Part shown: positions 1-10,322 of the stretch, one piece after another
Layout: every line of letters begins with the position of its first letter
Position numbering within the stretch: position 1 is the stretch's first letter
Assembly (NCBI RefSeq): GCF_030542105.1
Contig: NZ_JAUOFB010000001.1
Coordinates: forward strand, 1,488,001 to 1,552,000
Direction of reading: 5' to 3'
DNA length: 64,000 nucleotides
From: Hymenobacter sp. BT730
GTDB lineage: Bacteria > Bacteroidota > Bacteroidia > Cytophagales > Hymenobacteraceae
Notes under the pieces: model-generated
What the model saw: the letters and a program-made list of their open reading frames with translations, nothing else
Told to the model about the DNA's origin: nothing
The model's database searches: none
Position numbers and translations under genes: made by a program

Positions 1-2901
1 TCCTTGGGCGACCTGTTGATAAACGCCTTGCTGCTGGCGCTGATTGTAATCTATGCGCTCCGGCTTTTCCGGCGCTTTGGGGTGATGCGCCGCATCTGGC
101 ACCTAAAGGATTGGCGGGAACGAGCCGGGATTGGCACGGCCACAGTGCTGCTTTTTTATGCCCTGCTGCTCACGCTGTATGAGTTTTATGCCAGCACCTT
201 CACCAACTCCCAACTGGTGCTGGATATTACCCAAAGCATTGAGCTATCCGGTTTCAAGCTGCTGCTGCTGCTGGCTATTGTGCTGCATACGGGCAGCTTT
301 CTGCTGGTTTTTTACATGCTAGCGCAGGTTTTTGTGGCTATTATGCGCCCGGCTACCAAAAAGCTGGCTTTGGGGCTATTAGCTACCAGTGCATTGCTCT
401 GGCTGATTTTAGGCCTGACCCTGGAGTTGCCGTCGCTGACTTTGCTGGGGCTGACGCTGGCCTTCTTCTTTACGCTACGCCTGACCGGGTTGCGCCAGCT
501 CTCAGCAGTAGTACCCTACCAGTTGTACCTGTTTGTGTTTCTAATGGTAGGCCTGAGCGCTACGGTAGGTGCCCTGGCGCTCTACGAGCACTTCGACCGC
601 CAGCTAATTCAAACCAAGCAAAAATTGGCTGGAAACCTGTTGCTGGACAATGACCTACAAGGAGAGTTTCTGCTGGCCGAGCGCGCCCGCGAAATGGCCA
701 GTGACCCACTTCTGCAGGCCAAACTAGCCAGTCCTTTCGATAATCAGGAAGTGGTACGCCAAAAGATTGTTAAGTACTATCTGCGTGACTATTTCGATAA
801 GTACGAATCCACGGTGTGGCTGTTTGATCCTACCGGGCGGCCCCTGGGGGAGGATAGCCTGGCAGCCCCGTTACGCCGTAAACGGTGGCGGCTATTGGCC
901 GGTGCTATGTCCACCGATCAGCCTAACCTGTACCTGATTCATAACGGGGCCACATTCAGCTCACGGCGATATGTATTGTTTGTCCCGGTACCCGTAACCC
1001 GGGGCACTGGCACAGCTACCATTGTGTTGGAACTGGTACTGAAAAAGCTGACTACCAATAGCCTGGTTCCTGAGCTGTTGGTAGACGAGAAGTTCTTCCA
1101 GCCCGGTCTCGGGCCTGAACTCAGCTATGCTGGCTATCAGGATAAACGACTGGTGTATAGCGAAGGGGATTTTGACTACGGCAATGACCTGAAACCCGAG
1201 CAACTGGCTGACCCGCACCTGTATACCTCCGGCATTACCGTAGCCGGGACGCACCATCTGGGTATTCATGGGTCTCAGGATCGAACCATTGTCGTCAGTA
1301 CGCCCAAGTATTCCTTCCGAAGCTGGTTTGCCAACTTCTCCTTCCTCTTTTTGCTGCATACCTTCTTTGGGCTGCTATGCATTTTGGCGTATCTGTTGGC
1401 CAAGGGACGCTATCCGCATATGCTGCGCACCAACTTCAGCACCAAAATCCAACTCTTCCTGAACATGGGTATTCTGGTGCCGCTGCTGGTCGTCAGTGTG
1501 GCCATTGCCAGCCAGGTCACCTCGTCCTATAAGCACGACCTGCTGCATAGCTATGAGCGGCGCGGCAAAGCCGTGCAGGATAACCTACTAAAAAACCGCG
1601 CCCTGTTGGCCGATTCTACCGGCCGCGAGAAACTCACAGATGTGGCCGAAGTGGTAGCCAACCTCACCGAAACCGACCTGAACCTCTACGATGAGCACGG
1701 AGAGTTGCTGGTCAGCAGTCAGCCACTCATTTTTGAGAGCGGCTTGCTCAGCCCATTGATGAATCCGCAAGCTATTAAGGCGCTTAATGAGCGGGCACAG
1801 CCCCGGGTGCTGCTTTCTGAGAAGGCGGGCAGCCTTTCGTTTAATGCACTATACCTCCCGTTGCGCATGCCTTCCACTAAGCCGGGCTTAGGGCCGGTCA
1901 TGGGGTATGTGGGCATTCCGTTTTTCGATTCGGAAAAGGAGTTGGATACCAAGCTGATTGAGTTGGTAGATACCATTCTGAACATCTTCACGGTGATGTT
2001 CATCCTCTTCCTGGTGCTCACTTTTGTGGCCTCCCGCATCCTTACTACGCCTCTTAAGCTCATAACCGAAAAGCTCAAGCACACCACCCTTACTGGCCAA
2101 AATGAGCTGCTTTCCTATGAGTCCTCGGACGAAATTGGCCTGCTGGTGCGCGAGTATAATGGCATGCTGCTGAAGCTTGAGGAAAGTAAGCAGGAGCTGG
2201 CGGCGCAAGAAAAGGAAGCCGCCTGGCGCGAAATGGCCCGGCAGGTAGCTCACGAAATCAAGAACCCGCTCACGCCCATGAAGCTGAGTTTGCAGTTTCT
2301 GCAGAAAGCCATTGCCGAGCGTCGGCCAAATGCCGAAGAGCTGATTGGCAAGATTTCCCAGACGCTCATCACCCAGATTGATGTGCTCTCGGACATTGCT
2401 ACCTCCTTCAGCACGTTTACCAACCTGCCCGCCATGCGCCCCGAGCGCCTGGATATCGTGCCCATTCTGCGGCGCTGCGTGGCCTTGCATCAGGATAGCT
2501 CTACGGGAGGTAAAGTGCAGCTTACCATGCCCGATGGGCTGCAGGAAGGTGCTTTCTTGGTCTTCGCCGACGAAAATTTACTGGTGCGCACCTTCAACAA
2601 TTTGCTTATCAACGCCATTCAGAGCGTGCCGGAAGACCGCCGCCCGGAAATTGAGGTGTTGCTGGCCCAGCCCGCCTCCGATAAAGTGCGCATCTGCATC
2701 AAAGACAATGGCGGGGGCATTCCCCTGGCCGTGCAGGAAAAGATCTTCGTGCCCAACTTCACCACGAAAGTTACGGGCTCGGGTATTGGGCTGGCCGTAG
2801 CCCGGCGGGGCATCGAGAGTGCCGGGGGAAACATCTGGTTTGAAACCCAGGAGGGGGACGGCACCACGTTTTACATTGAGCTGCCGCTGGCCCCGGCGTA
2901 A
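1..2901 (+). CDS. Large membrane sensor histidine kinase, NtrY-like (5' end outside window)
   Basis: Inner-membrane sensor kinase that should autophosphorylate a histidine and pass the phosphate to a response regulator. The reading frame is open from base 1 and no ATG is seen, so it is probably cut by the window edge (a TTG at base 4 is the only early start). The N-terminal third has several hydrophobic segments, followed by an extracytoplasmic sensing region, a further membrane segment near residue 660-680 and a HAMP-like linker. The phosphoacceptor motif HEIKNPLTPMKLSLQFL has its His near residue 750. The ATP-binding domain shows an N box (NNLLINAI), DNGGGIP and GSGIGLAVARRG. The HEIKNPLTP form is typical of NtrY kinases. 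No response regulator follows. Stimulus and partner are unknown. Confidence 0.88.
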   Translation, partial: SLGDLLINALLLALIVIYALRLFRRFGVMRRIWHLKDWRERAGIGTATVLLFYALLLTLYEFYASTFTNSQLVLDITQSIELSGFKLLLLLAIVLHTGSFLLVFYMLAQVFVAIMRPATKKLALGLLATSALLWLILGLTLELPSLTLLGLTLAFFFTLRLTGLRQLSAVVPYQLYLFVFLMVGLSATVGALALYEHFDRQLIQTKQKLAGNLLLDNDLQGEFLLAERAREMASDPLLQAKLASPFDNQEVVRQKIVKYYLRDYFDKYESTVWLFDPTGRPLGEDSLAAPLRRKRWRLLAGAMSTDQPNLYLIHNGATFSSRRYVLFVPVPVTRGTGTATIVLELVLKKLTTNSLVPELLVDEKFFQPGLGPELSYAGYQDKRLVYSEGDFDYGNDLKPEQLADPHLYTSGITVAGTHHLGIHGSQDRTIVVSTPKYSFRSWFANFSFLFLLHTFFGLLCILAYLLAKGRYPHMLRTNFSTKIQLFLNMGILVPLLVVSVAIASQVTSSYKHDLLHSYERRGKAVQDNLLKNRALLADSTGREKLTDVAEVVANLTETDLNLYDEHGELLVSSQPLIFESGLLSPLMNPQAIKALNERAQPRVLLSEKAGSLSFNALYLPLRMPSTKPGLGPVMGYVGIPFFDSEKELDTKLIELVDTILNIFTVMFILFLVLTFVASRILTTPLKLITEKLKHTTLTGQNELLSYESSDEIGLLVREYNGMLLKLEESKQELAAQEKEAAWREMARQVAHEIKNPLTPMKLSLQFLQKAIAERRPNAEELIGKISQTLITQIDVLSDIATSFSTFTNLPAMRPERLDIVPILRRCVALHQDSSTGGKVQLTMPDGLQEGAFLVFADENLLVRTFNNLLINAIQSVPEDRRPEIEVLLAQPASDKVRICIKDNGGGIPLAVQEKIFVPNFTTKVTGSGIGLAVARRGIESAGGNIWFETQEGDGTTFYIELPLAPA

Positions 2902-2990
2902 AGCCTGCCTGACTTAGTTTGCCGGGCACGAATAATCCCGTACTTCGCGTTGTACGGCCTGTTGCCACTGCTGCCATCCAACCCGCGCTT

Positions 2991-5900
2991 ATGACTCGCA
3001 GCTTTCCGCGTTGCTTTCTGCTTCTGGGCTGGTTGCTGTTGCTGCTAAGTCCGCTGCAAAAGGCAGCGGGGCAGCAGCGAGCGGAGACGGTGCCCAACTC
3101 GCGGCGCTGCCAGTGGGTACGACTACTACCGGCGCGGGATACCACCTTATTTCAGCTATCTGATACGCTGACGGTGGTACCTTCCTCAGTGAGTATCAAC
3201 GGCCGCTCAGTGGCCTATGATGCCCGCACGGATCAGTACCGTTTTATCCGGGAACGGACGCGCTACCCGGCCCTGAATCCCGGCGAGCCGGACATTGTGC
3301 TGCCCAGCCCGCGCCTGGATTCCGTGCTGGTTTGTTACCGCGTATTGCCGCTGCGGCTGGCGGCGCCCCGGTTTCAGCGCCCGCGCAGCCAGATGGACAG
3401 CATTAGCTTTCCGCGCCGGCCGTTTGGCTACGATGATTTCACAGTGAAGGAGCAGATCCTGGCCACGCCCGGCATCAACAAAACCGGCAACCTGAGCCGG
3501 GGTATATCTTTTGGCAACACGCAGAACGTCTTCGTTAACTCCTCCCTAAACCTGCAGCTGGAAGGGCAGCTGACGGAGCAGGTGCAGCTTACAGCGGCTA
3601 TTTCCGACCAGAACGTACCCTTTCAGCCCGAAGGCAACACCCAGCAGCTACAGGAGTTCGACCGGATTTATGTGACCCTGACGCACCCGCGTTGGAACCT
3701 AACGGCCGGCGACGTAGTGCTGCGCAGCAAGCCTGATTACTTCCTGCGCTTCTACAAAAACATTCAGGGCGCGGCTATCGAAGCCAATTTTGGAAAGCTG
3801 CCGATGGGGGTAGCAGGCCGCAGCGCCGATGTTTCCGGCAACAGTACCATTCCTGCCCAGGCCGCGCCCACCACGGCCACCACCTCCACGGTGCTGGGGC
3901 GCGGCCGCTACGCTACTACCAGTGTGGCCGCGGGCGTAGCCAAGGGCAAGTTTGCTTCCATTGAAATAACACCCATTGAAAACGTACAGGGCCCGTACCG
4001 CCTGCGCGGGCCCAACGGCGAGCAGTTTATCATTGTGCTGGCTAACTCCGAGCGGGTGTACCTGGATGGGCGCCTGCTTACCCGTGGTTTCGATTTCGAC
4101 TATATCATTGACTATAACCAGGCCGAGGTGACGTTTTCGCCCAAGCACCTCATCACGCGCAACTCGCGCATCCGCATCGATTTTGAGTATTCTGATTTCA
4201 ACTACGCCCGCTCGCTCACACACCTGAGTCATTATCAGCAGCTGGGCCGCCTGAGCGTGCACGCCAACTACTACCGCGAAGCCGACAACCCCAACAACTC
4301 ACCCAACCTCGACCTGAAAGAAGACGAACGGGAGCTGCTGCGCAACGTGGGCGAAAACGTGAGCATTGTAGACGTGCCCGGCGGCGACTCGACCAATTAC
4401 GACCGACGCCAGGTGCAGTATAACCGCTCTGTTTTAACTGATACTCTGACGGGCCAAAGCACAGCCATCTTCACCTACCCACCAGACTCCACGCGCGGCG
4501 TGTACAACGTGCGCTTTACCAACGTGGGCAATAACCGCGGCGACTACGTGCTGAGCTCCACGGCCGTGAGTGCCAACGGCCGGGTGTTTGAGTACGTGGC
4601 GCCCATCAACGGGGTGCCGCAGGGTAACTACCAGCCCGTGCGCCGCCTGCCCACGCCCCTGCAAAAGCAGGTCATATCGGCGGGTGTTAGTTTACGGGTT
4701 GATTCGACGGCCACGGTGTTTGTGGATCTGGCTTCGTCGCAGCTCGATCTGAACCGCTTTTCACCGCAGGCAGATCAGGGCCGGGCTTTCCGGGTGGGTT
4801 ATGCTGTGGTGGACCGCCCCATGAACCTGCCGGTGCTGCAGAACTATAAGTTCCGGAGCACCATGGACTATGAGTATACCAGCAAGCTGTTTGCGCCGAT
4901 AGACCGGTATCGGGATATTGAGTTTGACCGCAACTGGAGCACCACCAGCACTGTGCGCGGCAACGGCACGCAGCGCCCACCCCGTGAAGACAACATCTTT
5001 AACTTCTCGGCCGGGGCCGTGAAAGATACCGACAACCAGTTCACCTACCGCCTGAGCCGGCGCTACCGCGCCGGCGAGGTAAATGGCGTGCAGCACTGGC
5101 TGGATGTGGCCCGCGAGGTAGGCGACGTAGAGCTGCGCAGCGCCTTGTTTCTGCTGAACTCGGAGGTAGGTCGGCGGCGTTCCAGCTGGGCACGAGGCGA
5201 AGCACAGGCACGCTACACCCGCGGCCCATTGGTGCCGGGCTACGCCTACCGCTTCGATAAAAACCGCGTGGCTCTGCCTTCCGGTGACTCCCTGACCTCT
5301 GCCAACTATTTCGACGAGCACAACATTTTCCTGCAAAGCCAGGACAGCGCGCGCACCCGCTTCCGCCTGGACTACAGCTACCGCCGCGACCAAACACCTA
5401 ACCCAGAGCAAAACAGCCTGCAGGAGCGGGGCCGCGCCCAAACCTGGCAGGGCAGCCTGACCACGCGCCTGGGCAAAAAGCAGGATCTGAACCTGCTGGC
5501 CACCTACCGGGACCTGGCCTCCCGCGACTCTGCCCGCCAGCGCACCGTGCTGGGTAAGCTGGACTGGAACGCCAGTCTGCTGCAGAATGTGCTGCGCTCC
5601 GAGCTAAGCTACAGCGTGGCCTCGGGCCGGGAACTGAAGCGGGACTATTCCTTTCTGCCTGTACCCAACGGCCAGGGCACCCACTTCTACGGCGGCGACG
5701 CCAACAACAATGGTCGGGAGGAAAAGGAGGAGTTCTTTGAAGCCCAGACCCCCGATGCGCAGTACCGCACGCACATCAAGGTGTTTTTGCCGACGGATGA
5801 TTACCTGCTGGCTTTCACCAACCGCTTCAGTTACCGCCTGAATACCACGGCACCGGCCAGCTGGCGGGAGCAGCCGGGTTTGCGCAGCTTTGCCGCCCGT

Positions 5901-6665
5901 TTTTCGGCCCTCACCTCCGTTACGCTGGACCGAAAAACCACGGATAAAAGCCTGAGCTCTCGCCTGAATCCGTTTGCGCTGCAGACCGAAGCGTTGTCGT
6001 TGCTAAGTCTGAATAAGCTGCTGCGCAATACGCTGTACTTCAACCGATCCAATCCAATTTTTGGTGCTGAGTTTACCGTGCAGCAAACCCAGCAAAAAGT
6101 ACTGCTGGCGCAGGGAACGGACATCCGCAACCTGGCCAGTCAAAGCCTGTTGCTGCGCCGCACGCTGGCGCAGTCGTTCACCGCGCGGGTGGTTACGGCT
6201 CGCAGTATCCGGGAAACGGCCTCTGATTACCTGAGTGCGCGCAACTACCGGCTGCTGTTGTATGAATTCGCGCCCGAGCTGAGCTATCAGCCTAGCAACA
6301 CGCTCCGCTTTACCGGCACGTATCTGCACACCACCAAGGCCAATACTCTGGCCGACGGGCCCGACCCGGACGCGCGCGGGGTGTTTGACGAGCTGGGCAT
6401 AGAAACCCGGCTCAGTCAGGTAGGAAAACGCACCGTAACGGCGGCCACGCGCCTGGTGCGGGTAGGGTTCGAGGGCGAAATATCCTCCGTTGTAGGCCTG
6501 GAAATCCTGAATGCATTGCGCCCCGGCAACAACCTCACCTGGAACCTGAACGCCGAGCAGCGCCTAAGCAATGGCCTGAACCTAACGCTCAGCTATGATG
6601 GCCGTAAGCCAAATGGGCTAAGCCCGGTACACACGGGCCGTATGCAGGTTTCGGTGTTATTTTAA
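2991..6665 (+). CDS. Large outer-membrane beta-barrel protein, SprA-related
   Basis: Predicted 1224-residue secreted protein of the outer membrane. ATG 2991 is preferred over an upstream TTG at 2919 because it begins a clear signal peptide (charged MTRSFPR, a Leu-rich core, cleavage near AAGQ). After about 140 residues comes a block reading GNLSRGISFGNTQNVFVNSS, then TAAISDQNVPFQPEGNTQQL. From memory this closely resembles a conserved block in SprA, the gliding and type IX secretion channel protein. The protein is about half SprA's length, so it is a relative and not SprA itself. The rest is rich in alternating aromatic and polar strands and ends in VSVLF, the aromatic end expected of a barrel. 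It follows the kinase by 89 bp. Function is unknown; a role in surface export is inference. Confidence 0.7.
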   Translation: MTRSFPRCFLLLGWLLLLLSPLQKAAGQQRAETVPNSRRCQWVRLLPARDTTLFQLSDTLTVVPSSVSINGRSVAYDARTDQYRFIRERTRYPALNPGEPDIVLPSPRLDSVLVCYRVLPLRLAAPRFQRPRSQMDSISFPRRPFGYDDFTVKEQILATPGINKTGNLSRGISFGNTQNVFVNSSLNLQLEGQLTEQVQLTAAISDQNVPFQPEGNTQQLQEFDRIYVTLTHPRWNLTAGDVVLRSKPDYFLRFYKNIQGAAIEANFGKLPMGVAGRSADVSGNSTIPAQAAPTTATTSTVLGRGRYATTSVAAGVAKGKFASIEITPIENVQGPYRLRGPNGEQFIIVLANSERVYLDGRLLTRGFDFDYIIDYNQAEVTFSPKHLITRNSRIRIDFEYSDFNYARSLTHLSHYQQLGRLSVHANYYREADNPNNSPNLDLKEDERELLRNVGENVSIVDVPGGDSTNYDRRQVQYNRSVLTDTLTGQSTAIFTYPPDSTRGVYNVRFTNVGNNRGDYVLSSTAVSANGRVFEYVAPINGVPQGNYQPVRRLPTPLQKQVISAGVSLRVDSTATVFVDLASSQLDLNRFSPQADQGRAFRVGYAVVDRPMNLPVLQNYKFRSTMDYEYTSKLFAPIDRYRDIEFDRNWSTTSTVRGNGTQRPPREDNIFNFSAGAVKDTDNQFTYRLSRRYRAGEVNGVQHWLDVAREVGDVELRSALFLLNSEVGRRRSSWARGEAQARYTRGPLVPGYAYRFDKNRVALPSGDSLTSANYFDEHNIFLQSQDSARTRFRLDYSYRRDQTPNPEQNSLQERGRAQTWQGSLTTRLGKKQDLNLLATYRDLASRDSARQRTVLGKLDWNASLLQNVLRSELSYSVASGRELKRDYSFLPVPNGQGTHFYGGDANNNGREEKEEFFEAQTPDAQYRTHIKVFLPTDDYLLAFTNRFSYRLNTTAPASWREQPGLRSFAARFSALTSVTLDRKTTDKSLSSRLNPFALQTEALSLLSLNKLLRNTLYFNRSNPIFGAEFTVQQTQQKVLLAQGTDIRNLASQSLLLRRTLAQSFTARVVTARSIRETASDYLSARNYRLLLYEFAPELSYQPSNTLRFTGTYLHTTKANTLADGPDPDARGVFDELGIETRLSQVGKRTVTAATRLVRVGFEGEISSVVGLEILNALRPGNNLTWNLNAEQRLSNGLNLTLSYDGRKPNGLSPVHTGRMQVSVLF

Positions 6666-6693
6666 AGACCTAGCGGCCGGATCCATTTTCAGC

Positions 6694-6733
6694 AAATAGC
6701 CCCGCCACAAACATGATTGTAGCGGGGCTATTT
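6694..6733. terminator. Bidirectional terminator between convergent genes
   Basis: A 12-bp perfect stem (6694-6705 with 6722-6733) has A-rich and T-rich outer ends. It lies between the plus-strand barrel gene and the minus-strand hexosaminidase and can serve both. Confidence 0.8.
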
Positions 6734-6746
6734 ATTTAAAGTGGGA

Positions 6747-8834
6747 TTATTGACTTAACAGGCGTTTGATAGGCTCCACAACCACCAGTTCCGTTTGCCC
6801 GGCTGGCGCCTTGGCGGCATCCAGTTGCTTTTGCAAGGGGGTAAGCCAGCCTACGGGGGGCTGCTGATCTTTCTCCAATTGCGCCAGTCGAAGGAGGCCC
6901 AATGAGGCCACCTGGGCCAGATGAGTAGAAAGCGGGGCGTACTCGCGCAGGCTGGGAGATGTTTGCAGTAGCGGCTGCACGCGCACCTCGTTTAGCTGCC
7001 AGGTTTGCAGCTGGCTGCGCAGGCTATTGAACAATCGGCGGGTAGTGGCGGTGCGGGGAAGCTTGCCTTGGTTGGCTTTTATTAATGCCAGCAGGCTATC
7101 CACCTGCACCCCAAACTGCCGGGCTTTTTCTGATTCGGCGGGGGCAGCGTCTACCAGGCGGTTTAGTGGGGTTTGGGGCGTGTAGATGAAGCCCTGGAAA
7201 TGCCGCTTATACTCTTTCACAGGCTCCAGCACTTCGGCCAGGGTACGTAAGGGCGTGACATCGGGAGAGCCAGCCAGCTGTTGCAAGAGCTGTTCCGGAG
7301 CCTGACGGTGTTGTAGCCCCAGGTTTTCCAGCTGAGCTGATACGGCGGCCAGGCGGCGGTACATATCGGGTACATCGGTCACCGTGCTGGCAGACCACAG
7401 GCGCTCCGCTACGGCGGCGGCTCGGGGCCAGATGCGGCTATCAATGATATTGGAATCGGCAAACTCGGCCCACATGGTGGCCTCACCGCCCAGAATCAGT
7501 TTCTTCTGCGCTTCCGTGAGCGGGGCGTCAACCGGTAGCGGGTCAGTAAGGTAGTGGGAGGCGGCGGAGAAGTTCAGGTCCAGGTAATACCCATTGGAGA
7601 GCAGGGCCGGGTGACCCTCTTTGACAGCATCGAAAAGGCCCTTCTTGCCGCGCCAGCTTTGAATCACAGCATCAGGCGGCAGCCCCGGACCCAGAATTTC
7701 GTCCCAGCCAATCATCTTCTTGTTGTACTTCTGCACAATGGTCAGCACCCGGCGGTTGAACTGGGTCTGAAGCTGGTGCTTATCGGGCAGGCCTTTGGGG
7801 GTGAGCATGCCTTGCGCGCGCATGTACTGAGCAATGCGCGGGTTGCGCCGCCACTGCCGCCCATCGTTCTCGTCGCCGCCAATATGGAAATACGGGTCGG
7901 GAAACAGCTGCGTCATCTCCGCAAACAGGGAGTCGATAAAGCTATAGGTGGTTTCGCGGGTAGGGTCGAGGGCAATATTGGAGGTGCGAAAGCTCTGATA
8001 GGGCGTGTAAACGGTATCAATAGAAGCCAGGCGCGGGTAGGCTACCAGCCAGCTGGTGGTATGGCTAGGTACATCAAACTCCGGAATTACCCGAATGCCC
8101 CGCGCGGTGGCATAGTCCAGTACTTCCTGAATCTGGGCGCGGGTGTAGAAGCCGGGCGTAGTGCTGCCGGCCTGATGCAGGCGCGGAAACACGCGGCTTT
8201 CTACCCGAAAGGCCTGATCATCGGTGAGGTGCCAATGTAGCACGTTCAGCTTCACGGCGGCCATGGCATCCAGGTTGCGCTTGAGCACGGGCACCGGCAT
8301 AAAGTGCCGGGCGGCATCAATCAGCAGCCCGCGCCACGCAAAGCGGGGACGGTCGTGAATATCGGCCTCCGGGAAATAGAAGGTCTTTTTCTCTACAGTG
8401 AGCAGCTGCTGCAACGTAGCCAGCCCGCGCAGAATGCCCAGGCTGGTGGGCGCTTCCAGCACCACGCCAATCGGCGTGACGCGCAAGGTGTACGACTCAT
8501 CTTCGCCCAACATTACTTTGCCAGAGCGGCCATACCGGATGCTCAGCTCGGTGGGCTGGGTAGGCTGACTTTGGGCAAAGGCCAGGCTCGGGCGCCCGGT
8601 GCGCTCAATCAGCCAGAAATTGAAGCGCTGCACCGCGGCCGTTACGGCAGAATCAGCGGGGCTGGCGGGGAGCAGCACGCGCCAGTGCTGCTTTACCACA
8701 AAACGGCCTTTGCCCCATTTCAGCTCGGCGGGCACCGGCATTAGGTTGCGGGTGGCCGCAGGCTGTGCCTGCAGTAGAAAGACCGGAAAAAGGAAAAGCA
8801 GCGAAAGAGCAAAGATGCGGAGGCGCAGAAGCAT
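6747..8834 (-). CDS. Secreted beta-N-acetylhexosaminidase (GH20)
   Basis: Glycoside hydrolase family 20 enzyme, 695 residues, expected to release terminal N-acetylglucosamine or N-acetylgalactosamine from glycans such as chitin fragments. A signal peptide runs to about residue 24 (…LLQAQ). An N-terminal GH20b-like domain spans about residues 30-145, followed by the TIM barrel. HWHLTDDQAFR and the catalytic pair in HIGGDEND (Asp321-Glu322) are present. The pair is the hallmark of the family: Asp positions the substrate acetamido group and Glu is the acid. Trp-rich YWGWDE-type features are replaced by MIGWDEILG. It stands alone, with its own promoter box upstream, so it is probably a periplasmic or exported scavenging enzyme. 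Confidence 0.93.
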   Translation of the reverse strand: MLLRLRIFALSLLFLFPVFLLQAQPAATRNLMPVPAELKWGKGRFVVKQHWRVLLPASPADSAVTAAVQRFNFWLIERTGRPSLAFAQSQPTQPTELSIRYGRSGKVMLGEDESYTLRVTPIGVVLEAPTSLGILRGLATLQQLLTVEKKTFYFPEADIHDRPRFAWRGLLIDAARHFMPVPVLKRNLDAMAAVKLNVLHWHLTDDQAFRVESRVFPRLHQAGSTTPGFYTRAQIQEVLDYATARGIRVIPEFDVPSHTTSWLVAYPRLASIDTVYTPYQSFRTSNIALDPTRETTYSFIDSLFAEMTQLFPDPYFHIGGDENDGRQWRRNPRIAQYMRAQGMLTPKGLPDKHQLQTQFNRRVLTIVQKYNKKMIGWDEILGPGLPPDAVIQSWRGKKGLFDAVKEGHPALLSNGYYLDLNFSAASHYLTDPLPVDAPLTEAQKKLILGGEATMWAEFADSNIIDSRIWPRAAAVAERLWSASTVTDVPDMYRRLAAVSAQLENLGLQHRQAPEQLLQQLAGSPDVTPLRTLAEVLEPVKEYKRHFQGFIYTPQTPLNRLVDAAPAESEKARQFGVQVDSLLALIKANQGKLPRTATTRRLFNSLRSQLQTWQLNEVRVQPLLQTSPSLREYAPLSTHLAQVASLGLLRLAQLEKDQQPPVGWLTPLQKQLDAAKAPAGQTELVVVEPIKRLLSQ

Positions 8835-8860
8835 AGGCTACACAAGGGAACAGAAGCGCT

Positions 8861-8868
8861 GAAAGATA
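8861..8868 (-). promoter_or_regulatory. -7 box TATCTTTC for the hexosaminidase gene
   Basis: Matches the Bacteroidota TAnnTTTG box at all but the last base and lies 26 bp before the ATG. No clear -33 TTTG was seen. Confidence 0.45.
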
Positions 8869-8921
8869 CGGGACAGCGCGGTTTTGGGTAGCCCTTCGAA
8901 CTTCATGCCAGCCTGCCGGGC

Positions 8922-10274
8922 TTAAATCAGCCCCCGGGCCTTAAACTCCAGATACCGGTTGATGGTATTGGCCGTGAGGTGCTGCGGGGCGGTGAGCAGG
9001 GCATGAATGCCATAGCGCTGCAGCTCCAGTACAATCTGCCGCTTCTCCTGCGCAAACTGCTCGGCAATAGTCTGGTTGTAAACGTCTTCGGTAGATTGCG
9101 AGGGGGTATTCAGAAACTGATGCAGCTCGGTGTTTTCAAAAAATACGACCAGCAACAGGTGGTCTTTAGCCAGACGGCGCAGGTAGGGCAGCTGCCGTTG
9201 CAGACCGTTCAGGGTTTCGAAATTGGTGAAAAGAATCAGCAGGCTGCGCTGCCGGATTTTGGCCCGCACGGTGGCGTACAGAAGCTCAAAATCTGTTTCC
9301 AGGTACTTGGTTTTCTGTCGGTACAGTATCTCCAGCAGCTTAAGCATATGGCCGCTACGGCGGTCGGCGGGCAGCATGGCGCCGGGGCGGTTGGAGAAGG
9401 TAAACAGGCCGGCTCTGTCGTGCTTGAGCAGGGCAATATTGCTGACCACCAGCGTGGCATTAATGGCATAATCCAGCAGGCTCAGGCCTTCGAACGGCAT
9501 GCGCATTACCCGGCCCTTATCAATCAGGCAATACACCTGCTGGGCGCGCTCATCCTGGAAATGGTTCACCACCAGGGCATCGGTGCCGCCAGTGCCGGCA
9601 CGGCGGGCCGTGGCTTTCCAGTTGATGGCGCGTGGGTCGTCGCCGGGCACGTAGGGACGCACCTGCTCAAACTCCATGCTGTGCCCCACCCTTCGAATGC
9701 GCTTCACGCCCACATCGGTGAGGCGGTTGTGAATGGCCAGCAGTTCGTACTGGCGCATCTGCAGGAAAGAGGGGTACACCGGTACCGTCTGGTTCTGACT
9801 AAAGCGAAAACGCCGCCGCACCAGCCCGATAGGCGAGGCTACATACACGTGCACGGCCCCAAACTGGTATTCGCCGCGCTTCACGGGGCGCAGTTGATAG
9901 TGAATGGTCTGGGTTTCGCCGGCGGCCAGGCTTACCCGAAACAGCACATCGCGCCGCTGAAACTGATGCGGAATCTCATCAATGGTTTCGGTTTGAATGG
10001 GAAACCGGTAGTGATTTTCGAGGTAGATGGCTACGTCATTGTCGGAGCCATTGGCCAGCTTCTCACCCATCACACGCCGCCCGAATACCTGTCCCGCGCC
10101 GTTAGAGCCCGGCAGGTACAGCAAGGCCACGTCCAGCAAAGCCAGCAGTACTACCAGCCCCAGCGCCAATTGTATGGGCGCCAGCAGCACGGGCCAGAAA
10201 AACGCTACCACCAGCCCGGCTATTAGAGAGGCCAGCAGCAGGAAAAGGCGCTTAGTGAGGAAAAAGGACGTCAA
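8922..10274 (-). CDS. DUF58 domain protein
   Basis: 450-residue protein with two hydrophobic segments in the first 50 residues, then the DUF58 core. The signature RRVGHSMEFEQVRPYVPGDD followed by INWKATAR (about residues 190-225) is the family hallmark. The C-terminal half is expected to fold like a von Willebrand A domain. DUF58 proteins are almost always paired with MoxR ATPases, as here: moxR lies 48 bp upstream. The start is a TTG at 10274, because no ATG occurs early in the frame and the hydrophobic N-terminus begins at once. Last gene of the cluster. Role unknown; MoxR-VWA pairs are thought to act in complex assembly or metal insertion, so a chaperone role is inference. Confidence 0.85.
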   Translation of the reverse strand: MTSFFLTKRLFLLLASLIAGLVVAFFWPVLLAPIQLALGLVVLLALLDVALLYLPGSNGAGQVFGRRVMGEKLANGSDNDVAIYLENHYRFPIQTETIDEIPHQFQRRDVLFRVSLAAGETQTIHYQLRPVKRGEYQFGAVHVYVASPIGLVRRRFRFSQNQTVPVYPSFLQMRQYELLAIHNRLTDVGVKRIRRVGHSMEFEQVRPYVPGDDPRAINWKATARRAGTGGTDALVVNHFQDERAQQVYCLIDKGRVMRMPFEGLSLLDYAINATLVVSNIALLKHDRAGLFTFSNRPGAMLPADRRSGHMLKLLEILYRQKTKYLETDFELLYATVRAKIRQRSLLILFTNFETLNGLQRQLPYLRRLAKDHLLLVVFFENTELHQFLNTPSQSTEDVYNQTIAEQFAQEKRQIVLELQRYGIHALLTAPQHLTANTINRYLEFKARGLI

Positions 10275-10322
10275 GAGCCAGAAAGCAAAGCGGGTGAGAA
10301 AGCAGAATCGAGCGGCTACAAC

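Noticed and set aside
8979..10226. 415-codon plus-strand frame
   Set aside because: It is antisense to the DUF58 gene, lacks any domain pattern, and is rich in Gln and His as expected from reading a GC-rich gene backwards.
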